Source: JAICMB01 sp035295125
GTDB taxonomy: Bacteria; Acidobacteriota; Terriglobia; Bryobacterales; Bryobacteraceae
NCBI GenBank assembly: GCA_035295125.1
Contig: DATGJP010000112.1
Span: 161,856 to 225,855, forward strand
Reading direction: 5' to 3'
DNA length: 64,000 nt
Positions 7,724 through 16,130 of the stretch are shown piece after piece; within the stretch, counting starts at the first letter, position 1, and every line of letters starts with the position of its first letter. Made by a program: the position numbers and the translations under genes. Below the pieces are notes generated by a model, which was not told the DNA's origin, made no database searches, and worked only from the letters and a program-made list of their open reading frames with translations.

Positions 7724-9454
7724 GTGTTGTACACTAAGGGGGACCGGGAGCATATCGCTGGTTTTTTTGGGGTGCCAGTGGCAACAGATGAAAAATTCGG
7801 TCGAGTGAAGCAGCTCATGGAAGTCGGTAAAGAAAAGGGCTACGTCCTCTACGACGAAATGAACGATCTGCTCACGGAGTTTCCTTCCTCGCGGGAGTTC
7901 GACGACCTACTGTCCGATCTCGACAGCGCGGGTGTCGAAATTCTGGAAGAGCCGAAGATCGACTTCGAAAAGAAGGGCGAAGAGTCCGAAGATTTCACCG
8001 ACCTGGACCTGGCGCAGGATTTCAGCGATAAGACCAATGACCCGGTCCGCATGTACTTGCGCGAGATGGGCACGGTGCCGCTGCTCACGCGCGAGGGCGA
8101 AATCGAGCTGGCAAAGCGGAACGAACGGGGGCAGTGGGCGGTTCGCAAAGCCTTGTCGCGCTCGCCGCTGGTCATTCGCGAGATCATCCAGCTTAGCGAA
8201 GACCTGCGTCGCAATGGCTCCACCATCCGCGATGTCCTGGTCCTTCCCGATTTTATAATCACCGACGAGGATTATACGGCGCAGTTGCAGGATCTCCTCA
8301 CGAAGATTGATGAAATCGAAAAACATTATAAGAAAAGCCAGCAATTCCGCCAGAAGCTCCAGGCCATCTCGCGGAGCCTGAAGCCGAAACAGCACCGCGG
8401 CATGCGGTACAGCCTGGCGCGGAGCATGGTGCAGATCTCGCGGATCATTCGGAACATCCCGTTTTGCACTGCGATCCGCCGTGCGCTGGGCGAGCGGCTA
8501 CGCTGCGCGGTGGATGAACTCCGGCCCTTGGAGCGTGAGATTGCGCGGATCCAGCGCAAGATGGAGGAGCCCAGCGGCACGCATCCTTCACGCGACCTCC
8601 GCAAAGAGCTGCGGCACTGCAACCAACGCATCCAGCAGATCGAAGAGGATTGCGGAGCCAGCGCCACCGAGTTGCGACGCACCCTGCAAATCGTGGAGCG
8701 GGGCGAGCTGGAAGCCGAGATCGCGAAGAAGCAGCTTATCGAGGCGAACCTCCGGCTGGTGGTTTCCATTGCCAAGCGTTATACGAATCGCGGGCTGCAA
8801 TTCCTCGATCTGATCCAGGAAGGCAATATCGGGTTAATGAAGGCGGTCGATAAGTTCGATTATCGCCGTGGTTATAAGTTCTCGACCTATGCGACGTGGT
8901 GGGTTCGCCAGGCGATCACCCGCGCCATTGCGGACCAGGCGCGAACTATTCGCATTCCGGTCCACATGATCGAGACGATCAACAAACTGGTCCGGCTGCA
9001 GCGCCAGCTTCAGCAGGAACTGGGCCGCGAGCCTACCACCGAAGAACTCTCGGTGAAGATGGAGTTGCCGGTCGGCAAAGTACGCAAGGTGTTGCGCATC
9101 GCTCAGGAGCCGATTTCGCTCGAAACACCAGTCGGCGAGGAAGAAGAATCGCATCTTGGCGATTTCATAGTTGACCGGCGGGTCGTGTCGCCATCCGAAG
9201 CCGTGATTAATCTCAACTTGCGCGAACAGACGGCTGAAGTCCTCAAGACTCTGAGCCCGCGCGAGGAGAAAATCATCAAGATGCGCTTCGGGCTGCAGGA
9301 CGGCAGCGAGCACACTCTCGAAGAAGTAGGCCAGCATTTCGCCGTGACCCGCGAGCGCATCCGCCAAATCGAGGCGAAGGCGCTGCGCAAGTTACGTCAT
9401 CCGAGCCGCAGCCATCGTCTGCGGGCGTTCCTCGATACCACGGTTCACGAGTAG
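7724..9454 (+). CDS. rpoD: RNA polymerase primary sigma factor (sigma-70)
   Basis: 576 residues if it starts at GTG 7724; start choice is uncertain because GTG codons at 7772 and 7778 and ATG at 7817 are also in frame, and recognisable region 1.1 (VKQLMEVGKEKGYVLYDEMN) starts only at about residue 28. Region 1.2 is DPVRMYLREMG near residue 107. Region 2 has the core-binding and -10 recognition helix YKFSTYATWWVRQAITRAI. Region 4 ends with EEVGQHFAVTRERIRQIEAKALRKLRHP, the -35 recognition helix. A long non-conserved insert lies between regions 1.2 and 2.1. This is the housekeeping sigma factor, paired with dnaG. Its last 10 bases overlap the end of the convergent nadD gene. Confidence 0.96.
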   Translation: MLYTKGDREHIAGFFGVPVATDEKFGRVKQLMEVGKEKGYVLYDEMNDLLTEFPSSREFDDLLSDLDSAGVEILEEPKIDFEKKGEESEDFTDLDLAQDFSDKTNDPVRMYLREMGTVPLLTREGEIELAKRNERGQWAVRKALSRSPLVIREIIQLSEDLRRNGSTIRDVLVLPDFIITDEDYTAQLQDLLTKIDEIEKHYKKSQQFRQKLQAISRSLKPKQHRGMRYSLARSMVQISRIIRNIPFCTAIRRALGERLRCAVDELRPLEREIARIQRKMEEPSGTHPSRDLRKELRHCNQRIQQIEEDCGASATELRRTLQIVERGELEAEIAKKQLIEANLRLVVSIAKRYTNRGLQFLDLIQEGNIGLMKAVDKFDYRRGYKFSTYATWWVRQAITRAIADQARTIRIPVHMIETINKLVRLQRQLQQELGREPTTEELSVKMELPVGKVRKVLRIAQEPISLETPVGEEEESHLGDFIVDRRVVSPSEAVINLNLREQTAEVLKTLSPREEKIIKMRFGLQDGSEHTLEEVGQHFAVTRERIRQIEAKALRKLRHPSRSHRLRAFLDTTVHE

Positions 9455-10029
9455 ATCTTCCGCACGTCCTCCACAATTGGTTCCGGAACGAGGTGTTCCC
9501 AGGTATGGCTGTGCCGTATCCGTTCCCGAACCTCGGTCGATGAAACGTGATCGAAATCGTTGCGTAAGTGCAGGCGCCGGATCTGCCGTTGCAGGTGACT
9601 CGGCGGTGAATACTCTCCGAGCCGCGCGGCGACGAGCAGTTCGAACTCCCGAAGCATCTCCTCGGCCACGCCAGGGCGCCCATAGTCCCAATTGACGATG
9701 CGCTCCGCCGCGTCCCGTCCGCAGAGAAAAGAGAGCTTCGTTTGCGGGCCATAATGCTCGCGGCACTCTCGGGCAATTTCGAGGAAAAGCCCCCCCGACG
9801 ATACGGCTGCAGTCAGGCCGAGCTTCCGGAGCATGTCGACGCGTTGGGTAAGAGTCGCGCCGTGATAACGCTTGTGGGGAAACTCGCGAGGCAGCACCCA
9901 GAGAACCTGGTCGACATGACCCTGCGCGGCGTCCGCCAGTTCGAGGTGAGCGACCGTGGGAGGATTGAAGCTGCCGGCCAGGATTCCGAGCCGGCGGGGA
10001 TGGGATGCCGGCTTTTCAAAGAATTCCAC
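9445..10029 (-). CDS. nadD: Nicotinate-nucleotide adenylyltransferase
   Basis: 194 residues. It joins nicotinate mononucleotide and ATP to deamido-NAD in NAD biosynthesis. GILAGSFNPPTVAHLELA near residue 14 carries the nucleotidyltransferase GxFxPxxxxH motif, and DHVSSTEVRERI near residue 160 is the ATP-binding (S)STxxR motif. Both catalytic blocks are therefore present, at normal family length. It is the last gene of the minus-strand operon that starts with sthA at 14121, 12 bases after the phosphoesterase gene, and overlaps the 3' end of rpoD by 10 bases. Its presence with a transhydrogenase and a possible sugar kinase gives the operon a pyridine-nucleotide theme. A nicotinamide-mononucleotide preference cannot be excluded. 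Confidence 0.88.
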   Translation of the reverse strand: MEFFEKPASHPRRLGILAGSFNPPTVAHLELADAAQGHVDQVLWVLPREFPHKRYHGATLTQRVDMLRKLGLTAAVSSGGLFLEIARECREHYGPQTKLSFLCGRDAAERIVNWDYGRPGVAEEMLREFELLVAARLGEYSPPSHLQRQIRRLHLRNDFDHVSSTEVRERIRHSHTWEHLVPEPIVEDVRKIYS

Positions 10030-10041
10030 AATTCCATCGTA

Positions 10042-10554
10042 TTAGGTGGCTTGTCCTTTACGCCCGCGCGGGCCCAGCTCGATCAGTTCAAGATTCGTGA
10101 CCTTGTCCCCCTCCACGGCGAAGCGCATCGCTGTGCGTTTCTCGTGCAAGCCATTGTGGCCGCAAGCGCCGGGGTTCAGATGCAGGAGCCCGAGGTTTTG
10201 GTCTCGCATCACGCGCGGAATGTGGGAATGGCCGCATAGGAACAGTCCCGGCTTGCGGGCCAGCAACTCCTGCCGGGCCCTGCGATCGTAGTGGCCCGGG
10301 TAACCGCCAATGTGGGTCATGTAAACGCGCAATCCCTCGCACAACCACTCCAGATCTTCAGCCAGACTGATCCGAACGGCCGCACCGTCGATATTGCCGA
10401 AGACAGCGCGAAGCGGCCTGAAGGCCCGGAGGGAATCCACGACTTCGATCGAGCCGACGTCACCCGCATGCCAGAGCTCGTCGCATGGCTCGAAATAAGT
10501 GAATAGTGCGTCGTCGAGGAACCCGTGCGTATCGGAGAGGAGCCCCACCCGCAT
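10042..10554 (-). CDS. YfcE/MJ0936-type metallophosphoesterase
   Basis: 170 residues. The full set of calcineurin-like motifs is visible: MRVGLLSDTHG (D-x-H), ELWHAGDVG (GD), AVFGNIDG (GN-D), VYMTHIGGYPG (H) and FLCGHSHIPR (GHSH). Members are small cytoplasmic manganese- or nickel-dependent phosphodiesterases of uncertain physiological substrate. The gene lies 3 bases after the FAD-oxidoreductase gene and 12 bases before nadD, in the middle of the same minus-strand operon, so an NAD- or nucleotide-related substrate is possible but unproven. Length is typical of the family (about 165 residues). Confidence 0.9.
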   Translation of the reverse strand: MRVGLLSDTHGFLDDALFTYFEPCDELWHAGDVGSIEVVDSLRAFRPLRAVFGNIDGAAVRISLAEDLEWLCEGLRVYMTHIGGYPGHYDRRARQELLARKPGLFLCGHSHIPRVMRDQNLGLLHLNPGACGHNGLHEKRTAMRFAVEGDKVTNLELIELGPRGRKGQAT

Positions 10555-10557
10555 GGC

Positions 10558-11862
10558 TCAGGACACGGCGCTTTGAATCGCCTCGGCAAGCGTCGGATGG
10601 ATGTGGATGGCGTCGCGAATGACCGTCGACGGTTTGTCCGCGTTCATGATGTCGACGTACATGTGCACGAGCTCGGCGGCTTCGGCGCCGAGGACCGTAG
10701 CGCCCAGGATCTTACTCGTATCCGCATCGAGCAGGATCTTAATGAAGCCGTCGGACTCACCGATTTCGCGCGCTTTTCCATTCGACGCCATCTCGAAGCG
10801 TGAGACGCGTACGTTCCGTCCCTGCTCGCGGGCTTCGCGCTCGGTCATGCCGACGCGTCCCAGTTCGGGATCGACGAACATCGCGTAGGGCACAATGCGA
10901 TCCGTTGTGCGTGAACCGTCGCCGGTCATTTGCGAGAGAAGAATACGGTAATCATCCCAGGAGGTATGCGTGAACGCTGGCCCACCCCGGATGTCACCGG
11001 CCGCCCAGATGCCGGGAACATTCGTGGCCAGGCGCTTGTCCACCTTGATGACGCCACGCGAGGTCTCGACGCCGACCGTCTCCAGGCCCAGGTCGTCCGT
11101 ATTAGGAACGCGCCCTGCCGCCACAAATACGTTGGTAGACCCGCCCAGTTCCTGGAGCGAAGCCGGCTCTCTGTTGAGTCGAAACTCGATTCCCTCGCGC
11201 TCCAAAAAGCCTTGAATGGCTGCCGAAATCTCTTCGTCCTCCCGCGGCGCGACACGCGGCCCGCGATGCCAGACGGTGACCCGGCTACCCATGCGGCGAT
11301 AAAACTGCGCCATCTCCAACCCGATGTAGCCGCCTCCAATCAAGTCGAGGTGTTCGGGGAGTATGGGATGATCCAGCCAGTTTTCGGCCGTGAGGTAGTC
11401 GAGCTTGTCGAGGCCGTCGATTTTCGGAACGCTGGTGCGCGTTCCGGTATCGAGCACCACCTGGTCGGCGGTCACCGCCTGATCGCCAACCGTGAGTTGA
11501 AAGCCGGGGCCGCGAAAACGAGCGTGTCCCCGCAGCAGAACCGGATTCTCGCCGAATCGTTTTTCGAGGCCGGTGCGCGATTCCATCACGATCCCCCGCG
11601 CGCGCTCCAAAACGGCAGGGAAATTGACTTCCACAGTTGGGATCCGCAGCCCAAAATCGGCGGCTCGACGCGCCAGATGTGCCACGCGGGCGCAAGCAAT
11701 GGCCGCTTTAGTCGGCGTGCAGCCGAAGTTTATGCACGATCCGCCGAGGTGCTTCTGTTCAGCCAGCGCGACGCGGCGCCCCAGGCCTGCCAGGGCGCCC
11801 GCCAGCGGAATGCCTGCCTGGCCTCCGCCAATAATCAGAACATCAAAGTGCGCGGATGGCAT
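10558..11862 (-). CDS. FAD-dependent pyridine nucleotide-disulfide oxidoreductase (MerA/Lpd-like)
   Basis: 434 residues from ATG at 11862; an in-frame TTG at 11877 would add five residues. DVLIIGGGQAGIPLA near residue 7 is the FAD-binding loop. GGSCINFGCTPTKA near residue 41 keeps both redox cysteines spaced CxxxxC. A second Rossmann loop (LIGGGYIGLEMAQFY) binds the pyridine nucleotide, AAGDIRGGPAF is the second FAD contact, and HIHPTLAEA near the C-terminus carries the active-site histidine. There is no C-terminal double cysteine as in mercuric reductase and no N-terminal metal-binding domain. It could be a dihydrolipoamide dehydrogenase homologue or an RclA/MerA-like disulfide reductase. 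It overlaps the ROK gene by 20 bases in the sthA-nadD operon. Confidence 0.87.
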   Translation of the reverse strand: MPSAHFDVLIIGGGQAGIPLAGALAGLGRRVALAEQKHLGGSCINFGCTPTKAAIACARVAHLARRAADFGLRIPTVEVNFPAVLERARGIVMESRTGLEKRFGENPVLLRGHARFRGPGFQLTVGDQAVTADQVVLDTGTRTSVPKIDGLDKLDYLTAENWLDHPILPEHLDLIGGGYIGLEMAQFYRRMGSRVTVWHRGPRVAPREDEEISAAIQGFLEREGIEFRLNREPASLQELGGSTNVFVAAGRVPNTDDLGLETVGVETSRGVIKVDKRLATNVPGIWAAGDIRGGPAFTHTSWDDYRILLSQMTGDGSRTTDRIVPYAMFVDPELGRVGMTEREAREQGRNVRVSRFEMASNGKAREIGESDGFIKILLDADTSKILGATVLGAEAAELVHMYVDIMNADKPSTVIRDAIHIHPTLAEAIQSAVS

Positions 11863-12730
11863 TGACCCCAGCCCCAATCACCGCGATTTCGTCGCCGCCC
11901 GGGACGATCTCAAAAACATACCCCTGCAGCGGGCTCATTTTCACCATGTCGTGGAGGTATCCATTGAGCAGATTGAGGTCGACCCGTCTCGCGTGGCGGC
12001 CGGTCAGAAAGAACTTCCCGGGTCCCGCCATGTGGATGGAGGTGGCCGTTGCGGCGGCAAGGGCGCGATGCCAGTACTTCACGAAATCGACACACCGCGA
12101 ATCGCCCTGGCTTGCGTACTCAAAAACCTCATCCGGCTCCAGATCGAGGAAGCGAAGCCGCATGGCGCGGTGCCCCATGATTCCTTCGAGATGTCCTACG
12201 CCTCCGCAGCCGCAGAATCTTTCCGCGGGATCGAGCGACACCACCATGTGCCCGCCCTCCCAGATGCCCTCCATCGTGGGATAGACGCCAAACCCGATTC
12301 CCTGCCCCAGCGTCCAGACACGCACGAATCGATCGAGGTGTCCCCGCGTTGCCGCGAGCCCTGCGGCCACGATATCCGCGTCGTTGTAGATAGTCAGCGG
12401 CGCCCGGATGCCTGCGGTCCCCAACTCCCGGCAGAGCAGGTCGGCCATGAAAGTTCCCTTCAACTGCTGCAGGTTGGGTGACTCCTCGATGATGCCCTCG
12501 CGAATCACGCCGGGAAAGCCAACGCCTATCGCATCGATCTGCTGACCCTGCGCGACGGCAGCGATCTGCTCGCGCAGGAGACGGGCAATATCCTCCGCCG
12601 GCATAGCGAGCAGCCTTTCGGCCTCGACGTCTTCACCGGGATAGATACGCAACGCACCCGCGAGCTTGTTATCCTCGACGAGGCCGATCGCGATGTGTTC
12701 CGCGGTAGTGACTCCAATCGCCCGACTCAT
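11843..12730 (-). CDS. ROK-family sugar kinase-like protein
   Basis: 295 residues, ASKHA fold. AIGVGFPGVIREG near residue 83 and TIYNDADIVAAGLAATRG near residue 133 (the latter with the catalytic aspartate) fit ROK kinases, followed by LGQGIGFGV. The ROK zinc motif is altered: GGHM...CGCGGVGHLEG, where the last cysteine of CxCGxxGCxE is replaced by histidine. That could still bind zinc. ROK members phosphorylate glucose, N-acetyl sugars or act as repressors; no DNA-binding domain is present here, so an enzyme is favoured. It overlaps sthA by four bases (ATGA) and the FAD oxidoreductase gene by 20 bases, which argues for tight co-expression with redox genes. Confidence 0.85.
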   Translation of the reverse strand: MSRAIGVTTAEHIAIGLVEDNKLAGALRIYPGEDVEAERLLAMPAEDIARLLREQIAAVAQGQQIDAIGVGFPGVIREGIIEESPNLQQLKGTFMADLLCRELGTAGIRAPLTIYNDADIVAAGLAATRGHLDRFVRVWTLGQGIGFGVYPTMEGIWEGGHMVVSLDPAERFCGCGGVGHLEGIMGHRAMRLRFLDLEPDEVFEYASQGDSRCVDFVKYWHRALAAATATSIHMAGPGKFFLTGRHARRVDLNLLNGYLHDMVKMSPLQGYVFEIVPGGDEIAVIGAGVNAIRAL

Positions 12731-14121
12731 GCGTTGAACCTCGAAATCTTGTTCAGACCATTAAAAGCCGCCGCCTTGTAGCATTCCGCCAAAGTCGGAT
12801 AATTGAACACCGTGTCGACGAAGTAATCGATGGTACCGCCCAGAATCATGACGGCCTGGCCAATGTGCAGCAGTTCCGACGCGCCTTCCCCGATAATGTG
12901 AACCCCGAGAACCTGGCGGTTCTCGCGGTGGAAGATGAGTTTGAGCCGGCCCGTGGTGTCGCCGCGGATCTGTCCGCGCGCAATCTCGCGGTAATACGCG
13001 ACGCCGACCTCGTAGGGAACGTCCTCGTCGGTAAGCTGCTCTTCCGTCTTGCCGATGAACGAAATTTCCGGGATGGTGTAGATGCCGTAGGGATACGTGG
13101 CGGGGTTCGAATGAATCTGTACCCCGAACGCGTGCGCCGCGGCAATGCGTCCCTGCTCCATGGACACGGAGGCGAGACTCGGAAAACCGATCACATCGCC
13201 GACGGCGTAGATATGGGGCTGCTTGGTGTGGTATTCCGAATCGACCGGAATGCGGCCACGAGAATCTGCTTCAATACCGGCCCCCGCGAGATTCAGTTCG
13301 TCAACATTGCCCTGGCGGCCGACCGCGTAAAGCAGCGCGTCTCCTGAAATCTTCTTCTTGCTTTCCAGGTTCGCCACCACGTTGCCATCCGGCATTTCTT
13401 CGACGCTCTGCACCTCTTCATTAAGACGCATCGTGACGCGGCTGTCGCGCAAATGATAGGAGAGCGCCTCCACCATTTCCGCATCGGCGAATTCGAGCAG
13501 GCGGGGCCGTTTCTCGACCAGGATGACCCGCACGCCGAGCGTGGCAAACATGCACGTGTACTCGACACCGATGACGCCGCCTCCGACCACAATCATGCTC
13601 TTGGGAATCGACGGCATTTCCAGAATCTGGTCGCTGCTGATGATGTTGCGGCCGTTCAGTGGGACCTTGGGCGAAACGGCAGGTTTGGTGCCCGTGGCGA
13701 TTATGATGTACTCGGCTGCATACGTGGACGAGCCGCGTGCGCTTTCCACCTTAATCGTGTGCGGGTCCACGAAACTACCTACGCCGCTCAATAACTCGAC
13801 GTTATTTCGCGAGAGTTGCGCCTGTATGACGTCGATCTCGGTCTTGATCACGTGCTGGACCCGGAACGACAGGTCTGCCATCGTGATCTTTTCCTTCACA
13901 CGGTAGTTGATGCCGTAGATGTTCTGATACTGGTAGCCGGAAAGGTGCAGCACGGCCTCACGAATGGTCTTGCTGGGGATCGTTCCGGTATTAATGCAAG
14001 CTCCGCCGACTACTTCACGGCGTTCCACAACTGCTACGCGTTTTCCGCGTTTTGCGCCTTGGATAGCGGCGCGCTGCCCGGCCGGACCGGACCCGAGGAC
14101 GATCAGATCGAAGGTCTGCAC
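12727..14121 (-). CDS. sthA: Soluble pyridine nucleotide transhydrogenase
   Basis: 464 residues. It catalyses reversible hydride transfer between NADPH and NAD in the cytoplasm. FDLIVLGSGPAGQRAAIQGA is the FAD loop. GGACINTGTIPSKT near residue 39 keeps the first cysteine but has Thr where disulfide reductases have the second redox cysteine, the same substitution that marks SthA against lipoamide dehydrogenase. VVGGGVIGVEYTCMF is the nucleotide loop and YAVGDVIGFPSLASVSMEQG the second FAD contact. It is the first gene of the five-gene minus-strand operon. Its promoter must lie in the 344-bp gap to the porin gene, which is partly filled by a degenerate dispersed repeat. Confidence 0.93.
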   Translation of the reverse strand: MQTFDLIVLGSGPAGQRAAIQGAKRGKRVAVVERREVVGGACINTGTIPSKTIREAVLHLSGYQYQNIYGINYRVKEKITMADLSFRVQHVIKTEIDVIQAQLSRNNVELLSGVGSFVDPHTIKVESARGSSTYAAEYIIIATGTKPAVSPKVPLNGRNIISSDQILEMPSIPKSMIVVGGGVIGVEYTCMFATLGVRVILVEKRPRLLEFADAEMVEALSYHLRDSRVTMRLNEEVQSVEEMPDGNVVANLESKKKISGDALLYAVGRQGNVDELNLAGAGIEADSRGRIPVDSEYHTKQPHIYAVGDVIGFPSLASVSMEQGRIAAAHAFGVQIHSNPATYPYGIYTIPEISFIGKTEEQLTDEDVPYEVGVAYYREIARGQIRGDTTGRLKLIFHRENRQVLGVHIIGEGASELLHIGQAVMILGGTIDYFVDTVFNYPTLAECYKAAAFNGLNKISRFNA

Positions 14122-14289
14122 TTATGCCAGTAAACCATAGGTCGGACCGCGTTGGTGTTACAATTCCGCTCCGGCTCTCGCGTCCCTCGGCTATCCTAAT
14201 CCAAGCGTGAAGGTGAAATCGGATCGCTGTGACCGGAACGCGCAACAGCGCAACAGATATCGTCAGCAGTGACCAATGTTGCAGCCTGT

Positions 14290-14425
14290 GTGGCGCCGGG
14301 CATTTCTCCGTTTGTCCTGGACTCCTCTGATTCTCTGCGCCCCGTGAAGATTTGGAGGATGTGGAAGGCCGGCGCAGGCGTTTAGCCTTCGTTCGGACTT
14401 CACCACGAACGTGCAGGTGAAACGG
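14290..14425 (+). repeat. Dispersed hairpin repeat, degenerate copy B
   Basis: Part of the 344-bp gap between sthA and the porin gene. The order of sub-motifs matches the copy at 23590-23690: GACTCCTCTGATTCTCTGCG, then AAGATTTGGAGGATG, then GCAGGCGTTTAGCCTTCG, then GGACTTCACC, then GCAGGTGAAACGGCG, each a diverged form of the better copy. Nothing else is evident in the gap apart from the candidate porin promoter. Confidence 0.55.
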
Positions 14426-14430
14426 CGTTT

Positions 14431-14458
14431 TTGACGGTGTCTAATGGGTGTCTAGGAT
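14431..14458 (+). promoter_or_regulatory. Candidate porin promoter with tandem 8-bp repeats
   Basis: TTGACG at 14431-14436 and TAGGAT at 14453-14458 are spaced by 16 bases, which suits a sigma-70 promoter. The spacer holds GGTGTCTA twice, at 14436-14443 and 14447-14454, an 11-bp period that would put both on one face of the helix. Transcription would start close to the ATG at 14466, giving a very short or no leader; alternatively AGGAT is a ribosome-binding site. This is inference from motif matches only. Confidence 0.35.
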
Positions 14459-14465
14459 CCTACAT

Positions 14466-15809
14466 ATGTTTCGCACTATCCTTTTGCTTCTACTGCTGGC
14501 CGGCACGCGCGCTTTTGCTCAGAGCGACTCCGACATAAACAAACAGGTCGCCGAGTTAACCGCACTAGTCCAAAAACTTCAGGCTCGCGTCAGTGACATG
14601 GAACAGAAACTCAAAGTGAGTGAGCCATCAAGCCCGGTGCAACCCTCCGCCGATCCGCAGCCGCCTTCTGCACCGGCAGCAGTTGACTCCAATGTCCTGC
14701 GTGGTACGACTGTGAATTTTGTGCTGGACGGATACTACGGGTACAACTTCAACAATCCGATCGGACGAGTGAATCTGCTTCGGGCGTTCGACGTGAGTAG
14801 CAAAGCGTTCAGCCTGAACCAGGCTGACATTGTTCTCGAGAACGCGCCTGATCCGGCACACGGCAAGCGATTCGGACTTCGCCTGGATCTCCAATATGGG
14901 CAGGCTACAGCCACGCTTCAGGGCAATGCCTCTAACGAGCCGCGGCCCGATGTGTACCGCAATATCTTCCAGGTCTACGGCACATACGTCGTGCCAATAG
15001 GCTCCGGATTGACCGTCGATTTCGGCAAGTGGGCAAGTTCAATAGGTATTGAGGGGAACTACACCAAAGATCAAATGAACTACTCCCGTTCTTTCTGGTT
15101 CGACTTTCTCCCCTTTTATCACATGGGCGCCCGGTTCAACTACAAGATCAACGACGCACTTGCGTTGAACTACTGGATTACCAATGGTACGCAACAGACT
15201 GAACCGTTCAATGGATTCAAGGATCAACTCGTGGGGCTCAACGTCCAGCCGCGCAAGAACATCGCGTGGACCATCAACTACTATTTTGGCCAGGAGCACC
15301 CCGATTTTCAGTATTTCCCTGGTTCAACGCAATCCAACTTGCCGATGCAACAGGGGATTCCCTTTGCTCCAATCACAAACGCCCCCAGTGGCAAATTGCA
15401 TGTTTTCGACTCTTATGCGACATGGGCAGTCACGCCCAAACTCACTTTTGCCGGCGACGGCGACTATGTCATCGAACGGCTGTTCACTACGTCTTCGCCT
15501 GTCCATACCGCGGGGGGCACGGCGTACGCACGCTATCAGCTTACGCCGCGGACAGCTATTGCCGGAAGAGCCGAGTACCTCTCGGATCGAGGCGGGCTCT
15601 TCACCGGTACGACTCAGTCTCTTAAAGAGCTGACAGTAACTTTGGAACATAAGATTGCCGATGGATTCCTTCTCAGAGAGGAATGGCGACGGGATGCGTC
15701 GAATCATCCCTACTTCCTGACAGACACTCTTGGAATTCTCAAAAAGGAGCAGAACACAGCCACGTTGGGATTGGTATGGTGGTTCGGTGCCAAAGAAGGC
15801 ATCTGGTAA
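14466..15809 (+). CDS. OmpL/BBP2-type beta-barrel porin
   Basis: 447 residues. ATG at 14466 is preferred over an in-frame codon at 14448 because it opens directly with a signal peptide (MFRTILLLLLLAGTRAFAQ). A short coiled coil follows (residues about 23-52, with VAELTALVQKLQ), then a proline/serine linker and a barrel beginning VNFVLDGYYGYNF. Repeated aromatic strand ends, FDFLPFYHMGARFNYKIND, IAWTINYYFG and a C-terminus LGLVWWFGAKEGIW, fit an outer-membrane beta-barrel of the putative porin-2 family. The N-terminal coiled coil would anchor to peptidoglycan or trimerise. Transported solute is unknown. The gene stands alone, with a possible promoter immediately upstream. Confidence 0.8.
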   Translation: MFRTILLLLLLAGTRAFAQSDSDINKQVAELTALVQKLQARVSDMEQKLKVSEPSSPVQPSADPQPPSAPAAVDSNVLRGTTVNFVLDGYYGYNFNNPIGRVNLLRAFDVSSKAFSLNQADIVLENAPDPAHGKRFGLRLDLQYGQATATLQGNASNEPRPDVYRNIFQVYGTYVVPIGSGLTVDFGKWASSIGIEGNYTKDQMNYSRSFWFDFLPFYHMGARFNYKINDALALNYWITNGTQQTEPFNGFKDQLVGLNVQPRKNIAWTINYYFGQEHPDFQYFPGSTQSNLPMQQGIPFAPITNAPSGKLHVFDSYATWAVTPKLTFAGDGDYVIERLFTTSSPVHTAGGTAYARYQLTPRTAIAGRAEYLSDRGGLFTGTTQSLKELTVTLEHKIADGFLLREEWRRDASNHPYFLTDTLGILKKEQNTATLGLVWWFGAKEGIW

Positions 15810-15842
15810 TTTGCCGGGGCGAGCTTCTAACGATATAACCGT

Positions 15843-16130
15843 ATGCGGGGATTCGTCTTCCTGAGTCTTTTGTTCGTTGCCAGCCTGTTGCTGTCGCCGG
15901 ATTCGTTTCTGGCGCTGATGCCACAGCGCTGCCAGCTCTGGATCGTGAGGCGCTGGACCGCCCAAAGAAACGGCCGCCTTACGTTACTATTGATTACAGT
16001 ATTCATGCTTCTCTCGGGTTGGCTCTTTTTCGGCGACAGCCGGCGTGTGCCGCAAACCGGGAGTAAACCGCTTCGCGTTTCCAGGCCGATTTTGATGCTC
16101 GAAACAGGTGGAAGGCGCGTCCGGCCGTGA
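15843..16130 (+). CDS. Small membrane protein, hypothetical
   Basis: 95 residues, not recognised. Two hydrophobic helices are visible, about residues 3-24 (FVFLSLLFVASLLLS) and 46-64 (LTLLLITVFMLLSGWLFF), followed by a basic tail. It ends four bases inside the next small reading frame (GTGA), which suggests a coupled pair upstream of secDF. No ribosome-binding site stands out. It may be a lineage-specific inner-membrane protein, or the region from 15810 to 16554 may be non-coding. Confidence 0.4.
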   Translation: MRGFVFLSLLFVASLLLSPDSFLALMPQRCQLWIVRRWTAQRNGRLTLLLITVFMLLSGWLFFGDSRRVPQTGSKPLRVSRPILMLETGGRRVRP

